DNA from: Ottelia alismoides | Lineage: Eukaryota > Streptophyta > Magnoliopsida > Alismatales > Hydrocharitaceae | Assembly (NCBI GenBank): GCA_037367405.1 | Contig: JAZKJV010011607.1 | Coordinates: 1-64,000 of the forward strand | Direction: 5' to 3' | DNA: 64,000 nucleotides | Part shown: piece after piece, positions 12,001 to 27,000 of the stretch | How positions within the stretch are numbered: the stretch's first letter is position 1 | How the letters are laid out: each line of letters starts with the position of its first letter | Program-made: the position numbers and the translations under genes | The notes under the pieces: generated by a model | The model's database searches: none | Seen by the model: only the letters and a program-made list of their open reading frames with translations | Told to the model about the DNA's origin: nothing

Positions 12001-15000
12001 TAAAAAGATACTTAGTTGGTGAATTATCTAAGATTTAAAGTGGATGGACAAATATATTGCCTGTCAACTAACGTTGAATCCCAAAAAAAGGTGAAAAATA
12101 AAAAATTAAATTATAGAAATAAGTGAAAAATATAATCCAGTATAAAAACTTTTCAAAAGGAATATCATACACATACATCGAATCTATGCTACCTCAGGTA
12201 TATCTATATTTATGATGAACTTAGAGGCTAATATTAAAGAAACGAAGGTTCTTTCTTTAGAAGAGTTAGTGTAAAAAATTATAGTTGATAATATAAAATT
12301 AATATTTATTATGTTAAAAAGGAAAAATTATACCTTTAAAGTTTTGTACAATCATCGATGAGAAGATAATAATTGTTGGATTATCTTTATGAAGAACCAT
12401 ATCTTTTGGAAATTCAACAACAATTTCCCCCATATTGTAATCAACAATTTCTTCTATTTGTTCACAAATAGATTTGGAAATCGATCCCCAATATTGTTTT
12501 TTTTATTTTAATAATATCTACATATAATATTAACTGAAATGGACATAAAAAATTAAACCTAAGATCTTCAATTTCTATGTTTTTTTCATGTGTTTGTCTT
12601 TTATTTATGAATATGTATGGACTATTTGTGATACTTAATGAAATATTATCCCCTAAACATCTGGAATAATATATAAAAAAAGTAAGATGGTGTTTTAAAT
12701 TTTAATTTTACATTATAATGTAATTTCACATGCCGATTAAGTGGATTTGTATGAAAATTGGAGCTTCGAGATAATCAAAACCAACAAAAAAACTTATATC
12801 TCGGAATAATAACAGAATTTCCATGATAATGTTTGACGGATCTTCTGGAATTTTAAATATGTATTTTTAAAATTTATATGTGGTTTTATGACTGACTTTT
12901 GATTTATTAAAAATATAAGATCATATTTATTTTTCAAACAAACATTAATACTGTATATAGTACAGCATTAGGTAATTTGAGACATTTTTATTAGAATTTT
13001 ATAATGTGCAGTTGAATTAATAAAAATTTATTAACATATAAATAAAATTCTTTTAAATTAATTTGCTATTGATTTGTGAGATTTTGTATTTATAAATTTA
13101 GAAAGAGAGATGGAGATAAAAAGGAGAAAGGAAAGAGAGAGGACGGGGAGAGAGAGTGTATTTGTATTGTTATAATTAAGAAAGAGAGAGGGAGATAAAG
13201 AGGAGAGAGGAAAGAGAAGAGATTGGGAGAGAGAAAAGACAGGAGAGAGAGAGGAAAGAGAAGAAACGTGGGAGAGAAAAGAAGGAGAGAGAGAGAGGAA
13301 AGAGAAGAGACAGTCGGGGAGAGAAAAGACAGAAATAGCGGACTGTAGGACAAGCCACATGTCAAAGAGTTTTACATGTCTGAGAAATTATACATACAAG
13401 TCACATATACACCCTAGTACATGTTCCTTGACGCTGAGGGCATCCTCAAAAAGCAGGAGATTTCGTAATACTTCTACTTGGTCGTCTTGTCTTTCTAATA
13501 AGTTATTTAACACTTAACAGTTGGCATATTGAATCATATATATTTTAGAATGGACTGGTTTATATAAATATACATACACACATAAGTGTTAGAATATGAG
13601 ATAGAATTATATATCTTGTATATGAATACTTTATTAGAAAAAATATCTGAGATATAGTATTATTATCTTATATCACCTTCTCTTATTATCTATTGAAGTT
13701 CAAGATATTTTAAAAAATACATTGATTCAATAAATAAATAGTGATTGCAATGTATAAAAAAATCAATTTCCATTACATATATATTTTATATTTATTTTGA
13801 TACTTCCGGTAAATTAAAATTGTTGTATAAATTATTACTCTATTAAGATTAATTTGTAAGTTTAGATGTCAAAAATATTTTGAACATATTTACATAGCTG
13901 TGGAAAATAATAATATAATATAGAAATGTATAATCTTATTAATTTTATCTATTAGTATTCCAGTATATATCAATATTATGACTTCAATTTATAAAAATAT
14001 GCATGTGTATCATATCACTAATTTCTAAGCATGATAACATTTATCTATATAAATTTATATTCTCTACATTAATAAAACATAATCAAATATTTATCTATAT
14101 TTAGTATACACAAATACTTAAACATAATCCAAACTATTGAAGTCGCCATTTTCATAAAATATAAGAAATAACCTTATAACTTTATACCTATAGTATACTA
14201 TCCTTACTTTCTCATATATCGTAATTGAGTTTTAAAAATTTTAGATAGAGTGGAAAAAAATCTCTTCTTGTCTAATCTCAGACCTCGATGGTTTTTCTCT
14301 CCGCCGCGTAAAGGAGGATACGATCCGGTAAAAGCAGGAAACCACTAGACCTTCCAACTAGTAATGAAAGCTCCGGCTCGCCAATTGATAACGAATAGGT
14401 ATTTTTTAAGGACTTCTTGTGAAAATTATTTTGCTTAAATATATATTCATGTAGATGTTTGTGTTGAGAGAGAAAAGAGAAAAGAGGGGGGGGAGAGAGA
14501 GAGGAGGGGGGAGAGAGATAAAAAAGGAGAAATGGAGAGAGAGTGGGGCTTGAGAGGAAGAGAGTAGAGACTGATGAGGGAGATCATGGTGGAGAGAGGG
14601 CTAGTGGATAGAGAGAGGGAGTAGAGTGTGAGTGGGAAAAGAGAAAGATTGGAAAGAGAATAAAGAAAGCAGATAACATAAAAGAATCCTAGTGTATCCA
14701 CGTGTAAAGAACTAAGTGAAAACTCAGCTTTAAATAGAAAATAACGGGGAGAGAGGGGAAGGAGAGGTTGGCGGTGGGGGGTAAAATAGGAGAATGCAGT
14801 GGCCACATGCGCCCACATGTCAACAGCTGGGTAAAAAACCCAGCTTTAATTAGGTATATAGATTCCTGAATAATCTTATCCTTCAATTATTCACCTATTT
14901 CATTTTACCAAGTTCAACATTAGCCACATTAGTAGACATTTATATGTTTCGGTGCAACAAAAAAAACAAGAAACTACAAAGGTTTCTTCGTTTAAGGCAA

Positions 15001-18000
15001 GAGTTAAAGAATAATGTAGCTAGGGAAAACATTTATGACTCCTTTGTTACGCCATAGCTAAACTTTGTGATATTAAGGTGAGCCAACAAAGTAGAATTTC
15101 CAAACTTGGAAGGAAGTGCAGAATTTAAGATCACTATAAAAGTTGAAAAAAATATGAGAAGTCTCTGGAAAACAAACCATGTCCAACTTTATTGATAGAG
15201 AGCTCTTTTGGCTGTTGCAAACGGCCATCATTTCCAAAAGCCCTTTCTGCAGAAAACATTCGTCAGTAAACCATATCAAGTTAGGTTTCTGCAAATATAA
15301 GCTGTCAGCAGGCAAACAAATCGTAAGCAAGAAAAGGTACTAGTCGGTTTTTTTCTTATACACCTTATGCTTATACACAGTGTCTAAGAAAGCACTAAAA
15401 TGTAAAAACAGGGTATAATACCAAATGATCGTTTACATGCAAAAGAGTTGCTAAATTTTGTGACAAATTACAGCAAGTAATCATTTTTAGCATAACACCA
15501 GCAGCATGGTGCAATCAAACACGGGTTTGAGGAATGTGGGATCATTATATCGTGCTCGACAATCTATTTTTTGGGGTATGTGAGGTTTCAACGTGTTTCT
15601 GATAAGCATTAGGTAGTCCCACATTTTAAGGAAATAAGATGTTATAACATGCGGGTTCATCATTTTCTATTGTAAATAAATATATGAATTTTCTATCCGT
15701 AAGAATCTCTTCTCCCATGGAGTTCTTTTTTTTTACTTAAGCATTTTAGGTAACTCGGTCATGGCTGGTTCCAAGCCCATGTAAATTGAGGAGGGTTGCG
15801 CGTTAGGTAGCCGACAACCAGTGCAAGAAAGACAAATTCCTAAATAGTATTCTTTTTAAGAACACTATTTAGGAATTTAATTATTTATATGAGTGGCCCG
15901 ACTTGAGCACAGATAGATTACCTTGCGTTGAAGAGAAGAGATCGATTGTGTTGCAAATGCTGCAAAGTAATCTCAGGAGAGAGTTTGACAACCCAGCATT
16001 GCTTGTTAGTCATGGATGTGCAAATAAAAAGGCTGGAAAGGAAAAGGAGGGTTTCCAAGATTATTACAACTAGATGTTGGAATCTTCAATTGAAGCAATC
16101 AAGCTTCAGGGAGAAGGTTTTAGAAGACTTATCTTGGGATTGTAACAGAAGTGCAAACGAAATGTGGGAGATGGTGGCATCTTGTATCCGAAGGGTAGCA
16201 AAAGAGATGCTAGGCCAAGTCAAACGAAGAATCTCCAGATCAAAAGGAGACTTGATGGTGGAGTGGAGGAGTGCAAGAGAAGCTCAAAATTAAAAGAGCA
16301 TGCTTTAAAGCTGTCTAAGGATAGAACAGATGAAACTATCACAAAATAATGAGAATGAAGCAAAGAAGGCTGTAAGCGAAGCTAAGTCAAAAGCTTATGA
16401 AGTTTTGTACAAAAAATCTCGACTCTAAGGAGGGCCAGAAGGATATATTCATATTGGCTAAAGTACAATAAAGAAAGACCAAAGACCTTTCTCAAGTGAG
16501 ATGCATTAAGGATGAGGAAGGTCATGTGTTTGTTACTCAGAAGGATATAAAGACTAGATGGAAGCAGTATTTCCATAAGTTTTTCATTGGGGACGGAAAT
16601 AGAGAGGAAACTTTGGGAGATCTAACTAGTAGTGAAAGTTACTTGAATCGTGAAAGTTATATACGAATACAAAGTAACGAAATAGAGGAGGCTTTGAAGA
16701 TTATGAGACCTGGGTAATATGTACGACCTGATGGCATTCCTATAGAAGTATGGAGAGTTTTAGGTGAGTGGTTTAACTTGGCTTACAAATTTTATTAAAT
16801 GTTATTTGACGAAGCAAGAAAATGCTTGAATACTGGAGGAGAAGCATTGTGGTGCCTCTTTATAAGAACAAAGGAGACATTCAAATTTGTTCGAATTACA
16901 GAGGTATCAAGCTGATGAGTTACACTATGAAATTTTGAGAGCGTGTGATTGAAAGAAAGTTGAGGCAAGTTTTCAAAGTAAAAGAAAATCAATTCGGATT
17001 CATGTCATGTCGCTCAACTATTGACGCCATCCACTGGTTGAGGAGAACGATGGAGATTTATAGAGCTAAAGGAAGAACCTTCAATGATTTTTATTGATTT
17101 GGAGAAGGTTTATGAATCTGTACCACGGGAGATATTATGGAGAGTTTTGAAGAAGAGACAAGTACTTGTCCTATACATTAACCTCAAAGGATATGTATGA
17201 TAGGGCTTCATCTTGTGTAAGGATCCAGTCTGCGAAGACTGACTATTTTGACATCAACATTAATCTGCGTCAAGGTTCAGCTTTGAGTCCATTCCTTTCT
17301 ACTTTGACTATGGATGAGTTGACAAGTCACATTCGGGATGAGATACATTGGTGTGTGTTATTCATTGATGAATTGTGTTGATTGATGAGACTAAAGGTTG
17401 AGTAAATGAGAAGCTTGAGGTCTGGAGACATGCATTGGAGACTAAAAGATTTCGTATAAGTAGGGCTAAAACTAAATATATATATATAGTGCACTTCTGA
17501 TGGAAGCAATGGTAAGAAATCGAAGTGAAGATTGGTGACGATAACATTCAAAAGAGAGATTCTTTTAGATACTTGGGATTCATTTTGCAACACGATGGGT
17601 AAATTGATTAAGATGTTACTAATAGAATAAATACAAGTTGGCTAAAGTGGAGAGGAGCATCAACTGTTCTCTTTGGTAAGAAAATTCCTTTGAAAATCAA
17701 AGGAAAGTTTTGCAAAGAAGCTGTAAGGCCTGTGAACAATAGACATGTTTAGAGAATGGCACTAGCAGAAAAGAAAATGTTAAGGTGGATGTCCGAACAC
17801 ACACGTAAAGATCAGATTCAGAATGATGCAATCAGAAGAAAAGTTGGTGTAGCTCCGATCGAGGATAAGATGCGAGAAAACCGCTTAAGGTGGTTTGGCC
17901 ATTTGCCAAGGAGGTCAATCGATGCAACAGTTAGGAAATGCGAGTTTTGGGATGTTGAGCTAGCTAAGAGAGGTTGAGGAAGACCTAAGAAGTGTTGGAA

Positions 18001-21000
18001 TGAGACTATACGAAGGTATCTTAGTTTTTTGGATCTAAGTCCGAGATTGTCCCAAGATGAATCTGAATGGAGGCAACGAATCCATGAAGCCGGCCCTACT
18101 TAATGTGGGAAAAGGCTTCGTTGTTGTTGTGAGCATTTTAGGTGGGTGTCAATGGATTCACTTGAGCCCGGACACAACAAGTTGTTTGGGTCAATTTTCC
18201 TCGATAACAGTCAAGAGACCGCATGGATCGTTTAACAGTCCAATACATTCTGGTAACAATCCATGAGAAGTATCTATTGCTCAACTCCAATTACCATATT
18301 TTCATATTTTCTTAAGAGGGCAAAATAGATATGAAAGAAGTTGATGCAGACATCGGAGAGCTCTACAATTGAGCTAGAGCTCTACAATTGAGCCATTAGC
18401 TTATCGTGATTGATAAAAAGGTCCATGGTTTGAGTACCCCGGAGTCAGAAATTGGATTACTTCGTTTTCCCACATTCTTCTCGATGAATGTTAATGAATG
18501 GATGCCAAAACCTCTTTATGCAGCTAAAATTCTTCTCCCTCATCCGTCCCCTTAAGTGTGACATGCAAAATCCATATGCACATATCACATCCGGATCTTG
18601 ATTCCAGCAAGCTATTTTTGTTTCCGCATTCTACTCATATGATGAGTAGACACATGACTGAATTTAGGCAATCAAATTTTCCTTTCTCTCACCTTTCCTC
18701 GATGGCAAACATGCAATATTTTCAGATATATTTCAAAAGCTTGTTCTCGATTCTTGCTCCATATACCAAAAATCGCAGTTCCACACCCTAGGGTGAAAAC
18801 TGACAATTGGCAATAAAAAGAAAAGAAATGTGTGATATATAAAGCTGGATAAGAAAGTTTTCCATGTGTAACGCACAAAAGAAGTTGCATGTCAGAGTAG
18901 TCATTTTTATCAAACTTCAACCCATTCGATAGCTAAGTAACAGTGTCCCCTGAGAACTTCCACATCAAATAATGATTTCTCATCAAAAAATCACGTGCGC
19001 ATACAAATGTGAATTAATGCCTACAAGTGATTTTTAACTACACTAGTATGTGAATGAACACTAACAAGTGCAGTTTCTACTAGTATGATCAGTCATAATA
19101 TTTTTCTGAAAAAGGAAAGGGGTGGCGTCCCAAAAGTTGGGGCCCACCACCAATGAGCAGACAATATGAATAAAACGACGAAAAAAATTCCACATGCAAT
19201 ACGAAGGAAGTTGCTAGACAGATGATACTGTGATTTCACTTTAACATCTCAGATAGCTAAAATGACTTATTTTTTTATTTTTTTTATTTTTTTTAAGTCT
19301 AAAAGATAGGGGGAAACACTCGGTGGTGTCCGCCCCAAACTTTATTTAATTAAAACTTATTTTTTTTATTCAAAAAATAATGTGATGGATACGGCAATTT
19401 ATGTGAATGAATGCTTACAAATGCAATTTCTACTACGCTTACCCTCGAAGAAAAAGGAAATGCTCTCTGCACTCTTGAAGAAATAGTCATCAGTTAATTG
19501 TTGCTGCATGGATAAATAATTGATAAGCTACTAATCATAAGATAGTAAAGAAACAAACCCCGAAGCAGCAGCAGCAACAACAAAGCCTTGTCTCACATTA
19601 AGTAGGGTCGGCAAACAAACCCCAAAGCAATATAAGAAAATTGTAAAGTTGATGAACAACAGGCATCTGTCGCATGATACCAGAAAAAAAAAGATGGCAA
19701 GCTTCAGAACGACTGGAGACACATAATAAGCATGCCATTAATCTTCTAAAGACTGCCATAGTGCTGAAGCTCTTGAAAGATTTCAGAGCAAGGAATACGA
19801 GAATTTATTGATAGAATTATAAAAGATAAAGGACTTATGTATAACGTGTGCAAATTGTGAAAAACGAGAGTGGTTGTGCATGTACTTTTCCTTTGCTTGA
19901 GCTGCAGCAAATTTAATGGTTATAACTAAACCCGGGTCCAATTTTTTAGTTATTTGAGGAACCCTAAGGCGTGAATCAGGGTGGTACATGGACGTCTCAA
20001 ACCACATCAACAAACTCTTGCATCTTTGTCATTCTTTATATACTTTCACACATAAAGTCTATCATAATCATGGTTTGAAAAGGCTAGCCTCGAGGCGGTC
20101 GAGGCATGGTGAGGTGGGGCTTTTTAGCCTTGAGGCGGACGCTTCGGATGGTATTGATGAGGCGTGCGCCTCAGAAGGTCGAGGCGGTCCAAGGCGTTTT
20201 GTGAGGCGTTTTCTGGATGTTAAAGCATTTTCTAAGGATTTAAACTGTCTTGTTGGTAGTTTTAGATGCTTATAAATGTATAGTTGTCTAGGATATATAA
20301 TTACAAGATGAATGCTTGGAATTTTAAGTTTCTTCATATTCATATTGAGCATTAAACTTATCTAATTGTTTCAAGAAATTATTAATATTAAACTTTTAAA
20401 TACACAACCACAAAGCTTAAAGAAAAGCTACTGTTAAGAGAGGTGATGTAATGAGCGATGTAATATACCAATTAGAAAAAATAAGATAAGATTCACGGCA
20501 TGCCAATGTTGTTATATTTTGTATATTAGTCATATAACAAGTACATCTAATCATAATTTTTATGCACCGCAATTTTAGAAAAAAATATGTTATCTTCGAT
20601 ACTTTAATGACAATTATAGCCAATGGTTCCATTTATTATTGTGTAGAAATTTAGTAGATAGGTTTATGGAATTTACATATCCTTTCCTTCACGTTCTTAT
20701 CTTCATAATTTCATCATATATTACAATGTTATATATTATATGTATGTCAATTTAAATAATTTCATCAATAAATATATTTATTATTCTTTTTGTAAGTATT
20801 TTCCTATACAAATTGAGGCTTACGTCTCGACCACCTCGAGGCTACGCCTTGCCTAACCTCCAGCGAAAACGCCTCGTTCCGTCTTTCTTTTTTTCAAACC
20901 TTGATCATAATCTCTGAAACTTAGACAACTTTGGATATCATATAATTATATATCTAGAGAGTTATACCAGAATAACTTATATATAGTTGACGATCTAGAG

Positions 21001-24000
21001 AGTTAGATCGTGTATACAACTAACAACGAATAATGTTATCTAATAGATCAATCTCCATACTGAGAAGAAATGGAAACTTTCTTCATAGACATATGTTCGA
21101 CCGGTACTCTTGTTTCATGTCCTCTGTGTTGCTAACCACAGAAGCGAAACATGCATAAACGATCAAGCAAGCAAGCACGAAGACACACGGATTTACAAGG
21201 TTCGCCCGTAACTGGGCTACGTCCTACGATGGCGACGATCGATTTTCACTATATAGAGAAAGAAAAAAGTACAAATGATACAGAGAGCCATAACCTTAGG
21301 AGAGCTTATATACTACTCCCCTAGAGACGAAAGTCTGATACAAACGCATCTATATACCAGAATATAAATAAAGCCTGTAATAAAAAATACCTGATTACAA
21401 GAGAGACCATCGTCTTGTTATGGTATTGTATTGTAGGAGGGGGTGCATACGACGATTCTTCAACCAAGGCAGATGGTTATGATTTAAAGCATAGCAACAA
21501 TCTCCGCCTTGAATTGAATCATCTGAGAAGCATTGTCAATCTTCGTCGTGCCGCCGCCAGCCCCTCTTTGGGGCTACTACCAACTGTCGACATTGAGCAA
21601 CTCTAAATAGTGTTTGAACTTACTCTCAGGAACTGCCTTTATGCACATATCGGGTGGACTATCTATTGTAATGACCCTCTTCACCTTGGTCCTCATCTCA
21701 GAATGAACGAAGTAATATCTGGCGTCTATGTGCTTGGTGATGAATCTGTGACTCATCACTTTAGAAGCTGAAAATAAAGCTATGTTCTTAAGTAATTAAT
21801 CGCATTTGGGAATTAATAGTGCATTATTATCATCCATGTACATCTAAATAATATCCATATTTTATCATTCATAATAGCATTAAGAAGAAGCAAGATTTGT
21901 GTACACATAATCACATGTATGTTAGCACAACATCTCACATTTTTTCCATTATTAACTAGTTCCAAATAAATAAACTCCATTGTGTACATAATACTAACAT
22001 TAACAAAGGAAAAATACCAGAAAAATACTAACTTGTATATTTGTCAAATAAAATCAAAACCTAGTTTTGAGATAAAAAGCTGCAAAGTCAAATATCTCTC
22101 ACATATAGTCTCCTATGAACCCCTGCTCACTTTTTTAATGCACATTTAATTACCTATGAATCAAGACCAAATTCAAAAGAATCGGAGCTCATATGTGAAC
22201 CTTGGGTTTTGGGTCCTCATTGTATATTGTATATTTTGACTAATTTTGACTCATTATTTTATGTACAAAATTTATGCTTTTCAATTTATTTCTTTTCACT
22301 TATTTTCATTAATTTATGTTTTAATAAAATGAAGAGTTATATTTATTCCTTGAGCGCTAAACTCTCTTATATAGGGAGAGGCCTGTGGGAAAATTACATA
22401 TAGTAGACAAAAGAAAACAACAATAGATAAAAGTTACAAGAACATAACATAAACTTCTACACTCCCCCTCAAGATGGAGCATAGATATCTATCATGCTCA
22501 TCTTGGATAAGCACTTCTGGAAGGGACCCCGAAGTAAAGCTTTGGTAAGAATGTTTGCCGATTGGTCTCCTGAGCTAACATGGGTTGTAGAAATAAAGCC
22601 TTTCTGGATCATATCACGGATATAATGGCAGTCAACCTCGATGTGCTTTGTCCTCTCGTGAAATGCAGGGTTATTTGCAATGAATAATGTAGCATGATTG
22701 TCACATTTAAGTGACATGGGAAGAGCAACATCTATATGTAGATCTGTCAGAACTGCACGAACCCACATCACTTCTGCACATGCTTGGGCCATAGCTCTAT
22801 ACTCCAATTCAGCACTGGATCTCGCAACTACTGTTTGCTTCTTACTCCTTCATGAGACAAGTGACTCCCCAACAAATATAGCAAAGCCTGATGTAGACTT
22901 CCTATCCTGTGGACACCATGCATAGTCTGCATCTGCACATGCTGAAATAGTAATAGTACCCTCCTTCTTAAACATCAATCCTGCACCTGGAGACGACTTA
23001 AGATACCTTAGTATCATATGTACAGCGTCCATGTGTACCTGACGAGGTTGCTCCATGAACTGGCTCACTTTATTTACTGCAAATGAAATATCTGGTCTGG
23101 TAATAGTAACATAAAGAAGCCTCCCTACCGGTTCCCTGTATCTTCTCCTGTCAATCTCCTCAGTATCGTCATCATGTATCTTCATGCTTGGATCCATGGG
23201 TGTAGAAGCAGGTCGACATCCAAGCATACATGTGTCACTTAGCAGGTCTGTGACATATTTCCTCTGAGTCATCACAAGTCCTTGTTCATTTTTAGCAAAC
23301 TCCAATCTCAGGAAATATCTAAGCACTCCTAGATCCTTGGTAACGAATTCCTGGTCCAAGAATTGTTTTGCTCTTTTTATTCCCTGCATATCATCTCCTG
23401 TAATAAGTATATCATCAACATACACCATAATAACAGTCATACCTCTGGATGTCCTCTGTACAAAGAGAGAGTGGTCTGCATTCGACCTTTTGAACCGTAC
23501 TTCTCAAACAAATCTGAGAGCTTCTGGAACCAAGCTCTCGGGCTCTGCTTTAGGCCATAGATTGCCTTATGAAGCATGCATATCTGTACACACTCCCCCT
23601 CAGAGGTAAACCCAGGTGGTTGCTGCATGTACACTTCCTCCTGAAGATCACCGTATAAAAAAGTATTTTTGACATCCAGTTGAAACAGGGGCCAATCACA
23701 AATCACAGCATCAGATAAAAGAATATGTACGGTAGAATGACAAGCAACATGAGAAAACGTGTCAAGATAATCCACCCCATACGTCTGAGTAAAACCCCGA
23801 GCAACCAGTCGAGCCTTGTACCTATCAATACTGTCATCTGCATTGTGCTTCACCGTAAAAACCCACTTGTAACTCACAATAGATGCCCCAGAAGGAGCTG
23901 GAACAAGGCTCCAAGTACCTCTCGACTGAAGAGCGACCATCTCTTCCTCCATAGCCAGACATCATCTACTATCAGCTAATGCCTCCTAGTGAGTTCGTGG

Positions 24001-27000
24001 AATGTTCACAGCTGATAAAGAAACTACAAACCTCCTGAAATCTCCTGTCAGATGATCAAAAGTAACATGAGAGGCAATTGGATATGACGCACATGACCTC
24101 TTCTGCTTTCTCAGCGCAATAGGCAAAATCAAGTCATGCATCGGCTGTATCGCTACCAGTATCATCCCCAACCTGCTCCTGTTGAGAAATACCATCAGTT
24201 CCATCATTAGAAATAATGTTATCAGAACAAACCTGGGACATGCTTGATGATTGACCATGATCATGAGCAGGGGCTTGCCGTCGACTGTGATGGAGTGGTA
24301 GAGGAGAAACCAAAGACATGGAAGATGTAGAGGTGGTGGAGGTGGTGGAGGTGGTGACGACGTTGGGGATGGTAGTGGAGGAGTAGGAGCTTGATGTGGT
24401 GCATACAAGGGTGGAGGAGGAATATAGATCTCTTCAGTTATTGTTGGAGTATTTGGTTATGCGCCTATTGAGTTGTAGATGGGTAAATAGATACCTCCAG
24501 GATCCATTTACCCCATCCAAGTATTTAGTCTCACATCTACTAGTGGTGGGACTTGGAGGATCTGTAGAGGCTATATAAGGAGCCCCAGACCTCCTGTATC
24601 AAATGAGAGAAAAAGCAATGAAGCATATGCCCCTTTGAGGGCTTCTCCCGTGGTTTCATCCCGCTCCCCACAGAGTAGGGTTCCACGTAAAATCATGGTG
24701 TTACATGTTTAATCTTTCTTTATCTTTTGCTCTGTTTATCATTATCGCTTCCGCTTCTGATTTTCTAACATGGTATCAGAGCGGGTTCGATTCTCGATGT
24801 TTCATATTCCTTTTTTCTGAGATCGATTGTTCTTGTTGAAAGATTATTATTCTGCATATTTCAAGTTCGTGATTTGGGTTCAGTTCCACGATATTTCGAA
24901 CCCTAGATCTGGTACATGTTCTCCAATTGTGCAGCCGTCAATCTCCAGATCGCCTCTCCCAAAGATTCAAGGTTGTCCAGTTTGATGATGCCCAAACGGC
25001 ATGCCCCCAAGAGCCAGGCAGCAAGATTTAAGGTTGTGCGATGCGCCAGGGCCCCCAGAGCCGCGACAACGACGACCATGTCGCCCTCATCAAGGACTAG
25101 CGGCGGCAAGATTTAAGGCCGCATCCCCAGGCACCCTCGCGCGCCCTCCCACCGCGCGGCGGCGCGAACTCTAGTCCCTCTGGCGCAGCCCCTCTACAGG
25201 CGCGATGGCTCCCCATCGCCTTCGAGCCTCCAGTCAGAGGCGCATCCCCAAGCGCACGTATCTCCCAGTGTCGATTGCCAGGCCCCGGTGCAACAGGATG
25301 CCGCGCCTTTCGATCCTCCTTCCTATCGCGCGAACGGCAGGGACTCCAACCCCCGCATCCATCTCCAGGCGGCTGCACCTCGCCGCCAGCAAAGGAGCAG
25401 GAGGTGGCGGAACTCTCCACCATGGCGGCGCATCCAACCTCGCAGGCAACTGCGCCCTTTCTCCAGTGGGCGGCGGTCCTTCATGTCGCGCCCCGACCTC
25501 GCGAGATCTCCGAGCGATTCCCAAATTTCCATCCAAGGGGAACACATTGGCGGCGGCGGCGTGAAAGAAGGGTTCCCATGTGGGAACCCTAATATGAGCG
25601 CCCAAGAGGGCCTGATTAAAAAAAAGAGGCATAAGTTTGTGTAAAAAAAGAGGCACGCACAAAGAAAAGGCGTGCGGAAAATATTTGAGAAAAAAAGGAT
25701 GAAAAGCCGAAAAAAATGATGGAACGGCTTATGTTTTAAAAAAAATATGACGGCTACTTAAAAAAATTGACAAAAAAAGGAGTCGCAAGGAATTTTTCAA
25801 GAATATTCATGTTTTCCCCATTAGCTTGCCTTCTCCCAACTTGGCTGATGTCATGTTTTCCGACCAGTATGGGAGAAAGGGGGAGTATGGTGTAGAGTCG
25901 CAGGTCTTGCTGAAGATTTAGACTCCAGATTACAGACCAAGCCAGATATTTCAACTCTATAGTTTATCAGATTTCAGACTCGACATTCAGATTGGTCAGA
26001 GTCCAAGTTCGAGGCACTCCATATTGAGAGGCCCATTTTTCGAGTTCTCCAGAGAGACTCAATTTCAGACACGCACATGTATGCGGTCTTCTTTTCAGAT
26101 GTGCACATGTTTGCCATCATTGTCAGTGGTCCCCATCCTTTTCTTGTTGTTTCGGCCAGAGTTTTCATGTGAGCCATAGGGACTCCAGATTAGAGGATCA
26201 TTCCCTATGCCATGTTGGCAAGGGTTTTCATGTGGTATCATAGGTACACCAGAGTAGTGCACCATTCTCTGTGCCAGATGGGAGAGACCCAGTTCTCCGA
26301 AGAGGAGACTTCTTTCAGACTCTGTTCTCCAGCGACCGTGGACTCCGACGAGGATTGCACAGCCATGGCCCTTTTCAGTTCAGCCCTTTTTCAGAGATGG
26401 AGCAGTTGTCCAGATATTGTGGCGGGCCAGAGTACTCCGACGAGGAGACTCGTTTCCAGTTGCAGTGACTCTGACAGGCGCAGTTCAGAGCACATGCTCT
26501 CCGACAAGGAGATTCAGCAGACTCACACTCCAGCACGTTCGTCCCCCTCACCTGCACGGCATGAGAAGCAACGTCCTCGACCGCAGCAGTTGTGCGCGTT
26601 GGGTTGATATTGTCCGTAGTGTCCTGTAGCGTTGAGTTGAGTTTCTTTATGTTTGTCCAAGCTGAGCATTGCATGCTCCAGCTTGAGGGGGAGTTATGGA
26701 GTATTTGGTTATGCGTCTATTGAGTTGTAGATGGGTAAATGGATACCTCCAGGATCCATTTACCCCATCCAAGCGTTTAGTCACACATCTACCAGTGGAG
26801 GGACTTGGAGGCTCTGTGGAGACTATATAAGGAGCCACAGACCTCCTGTATCAAATGAGAGAAAAAGCAATGAAGCATATGCCATTTTGAGGGCTTCTCC
26901 CGTGGTTTCATCCCGCTCCTCACGGAGTAGGGTTCCACGTAAAATCATGGTGTTCCATATTTAATCTTTCTTTATCTTTTGCTCTGTTTATCATTATCGC

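Larger units (their letters stand above)
11291..15177. other. AT-rich intron DNA with purine tracts, unclassified
   Basis: This part of PhyH intron 4 is strongly AT-rich and has no coding homology I can recognise. A hairpin AGCTGGGT/ACCCAGCT lies near 14825-14846, followed by TTAATTAGG, which loosely recalls a Helitron 3' end. I could not find a matching 5' end. Confidence 0.4.

Noticed and set aside
13058..13365. Serine/leucine-rich open frames on the minus strand
   Set aside because: They translate a GA-rich simple-sequence tract and occur in three overlapping frames; no domain.
14447..14886. Minus-strand open frames of 123 and 65 residues
   Set aside because: Same low-complexity purine tract origin.
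16164..17980. Separate small genes from open pieces within this interval
   Set aside because: All are fragments of one decayed RTE LINE with target duplications on both sides.
25097..25662. Several overlapping 100-140 residue open frames on both strands
   Set aside because: GC-rich interior of a non-autonomous LTR element; no gag, pol or host domain recognised.
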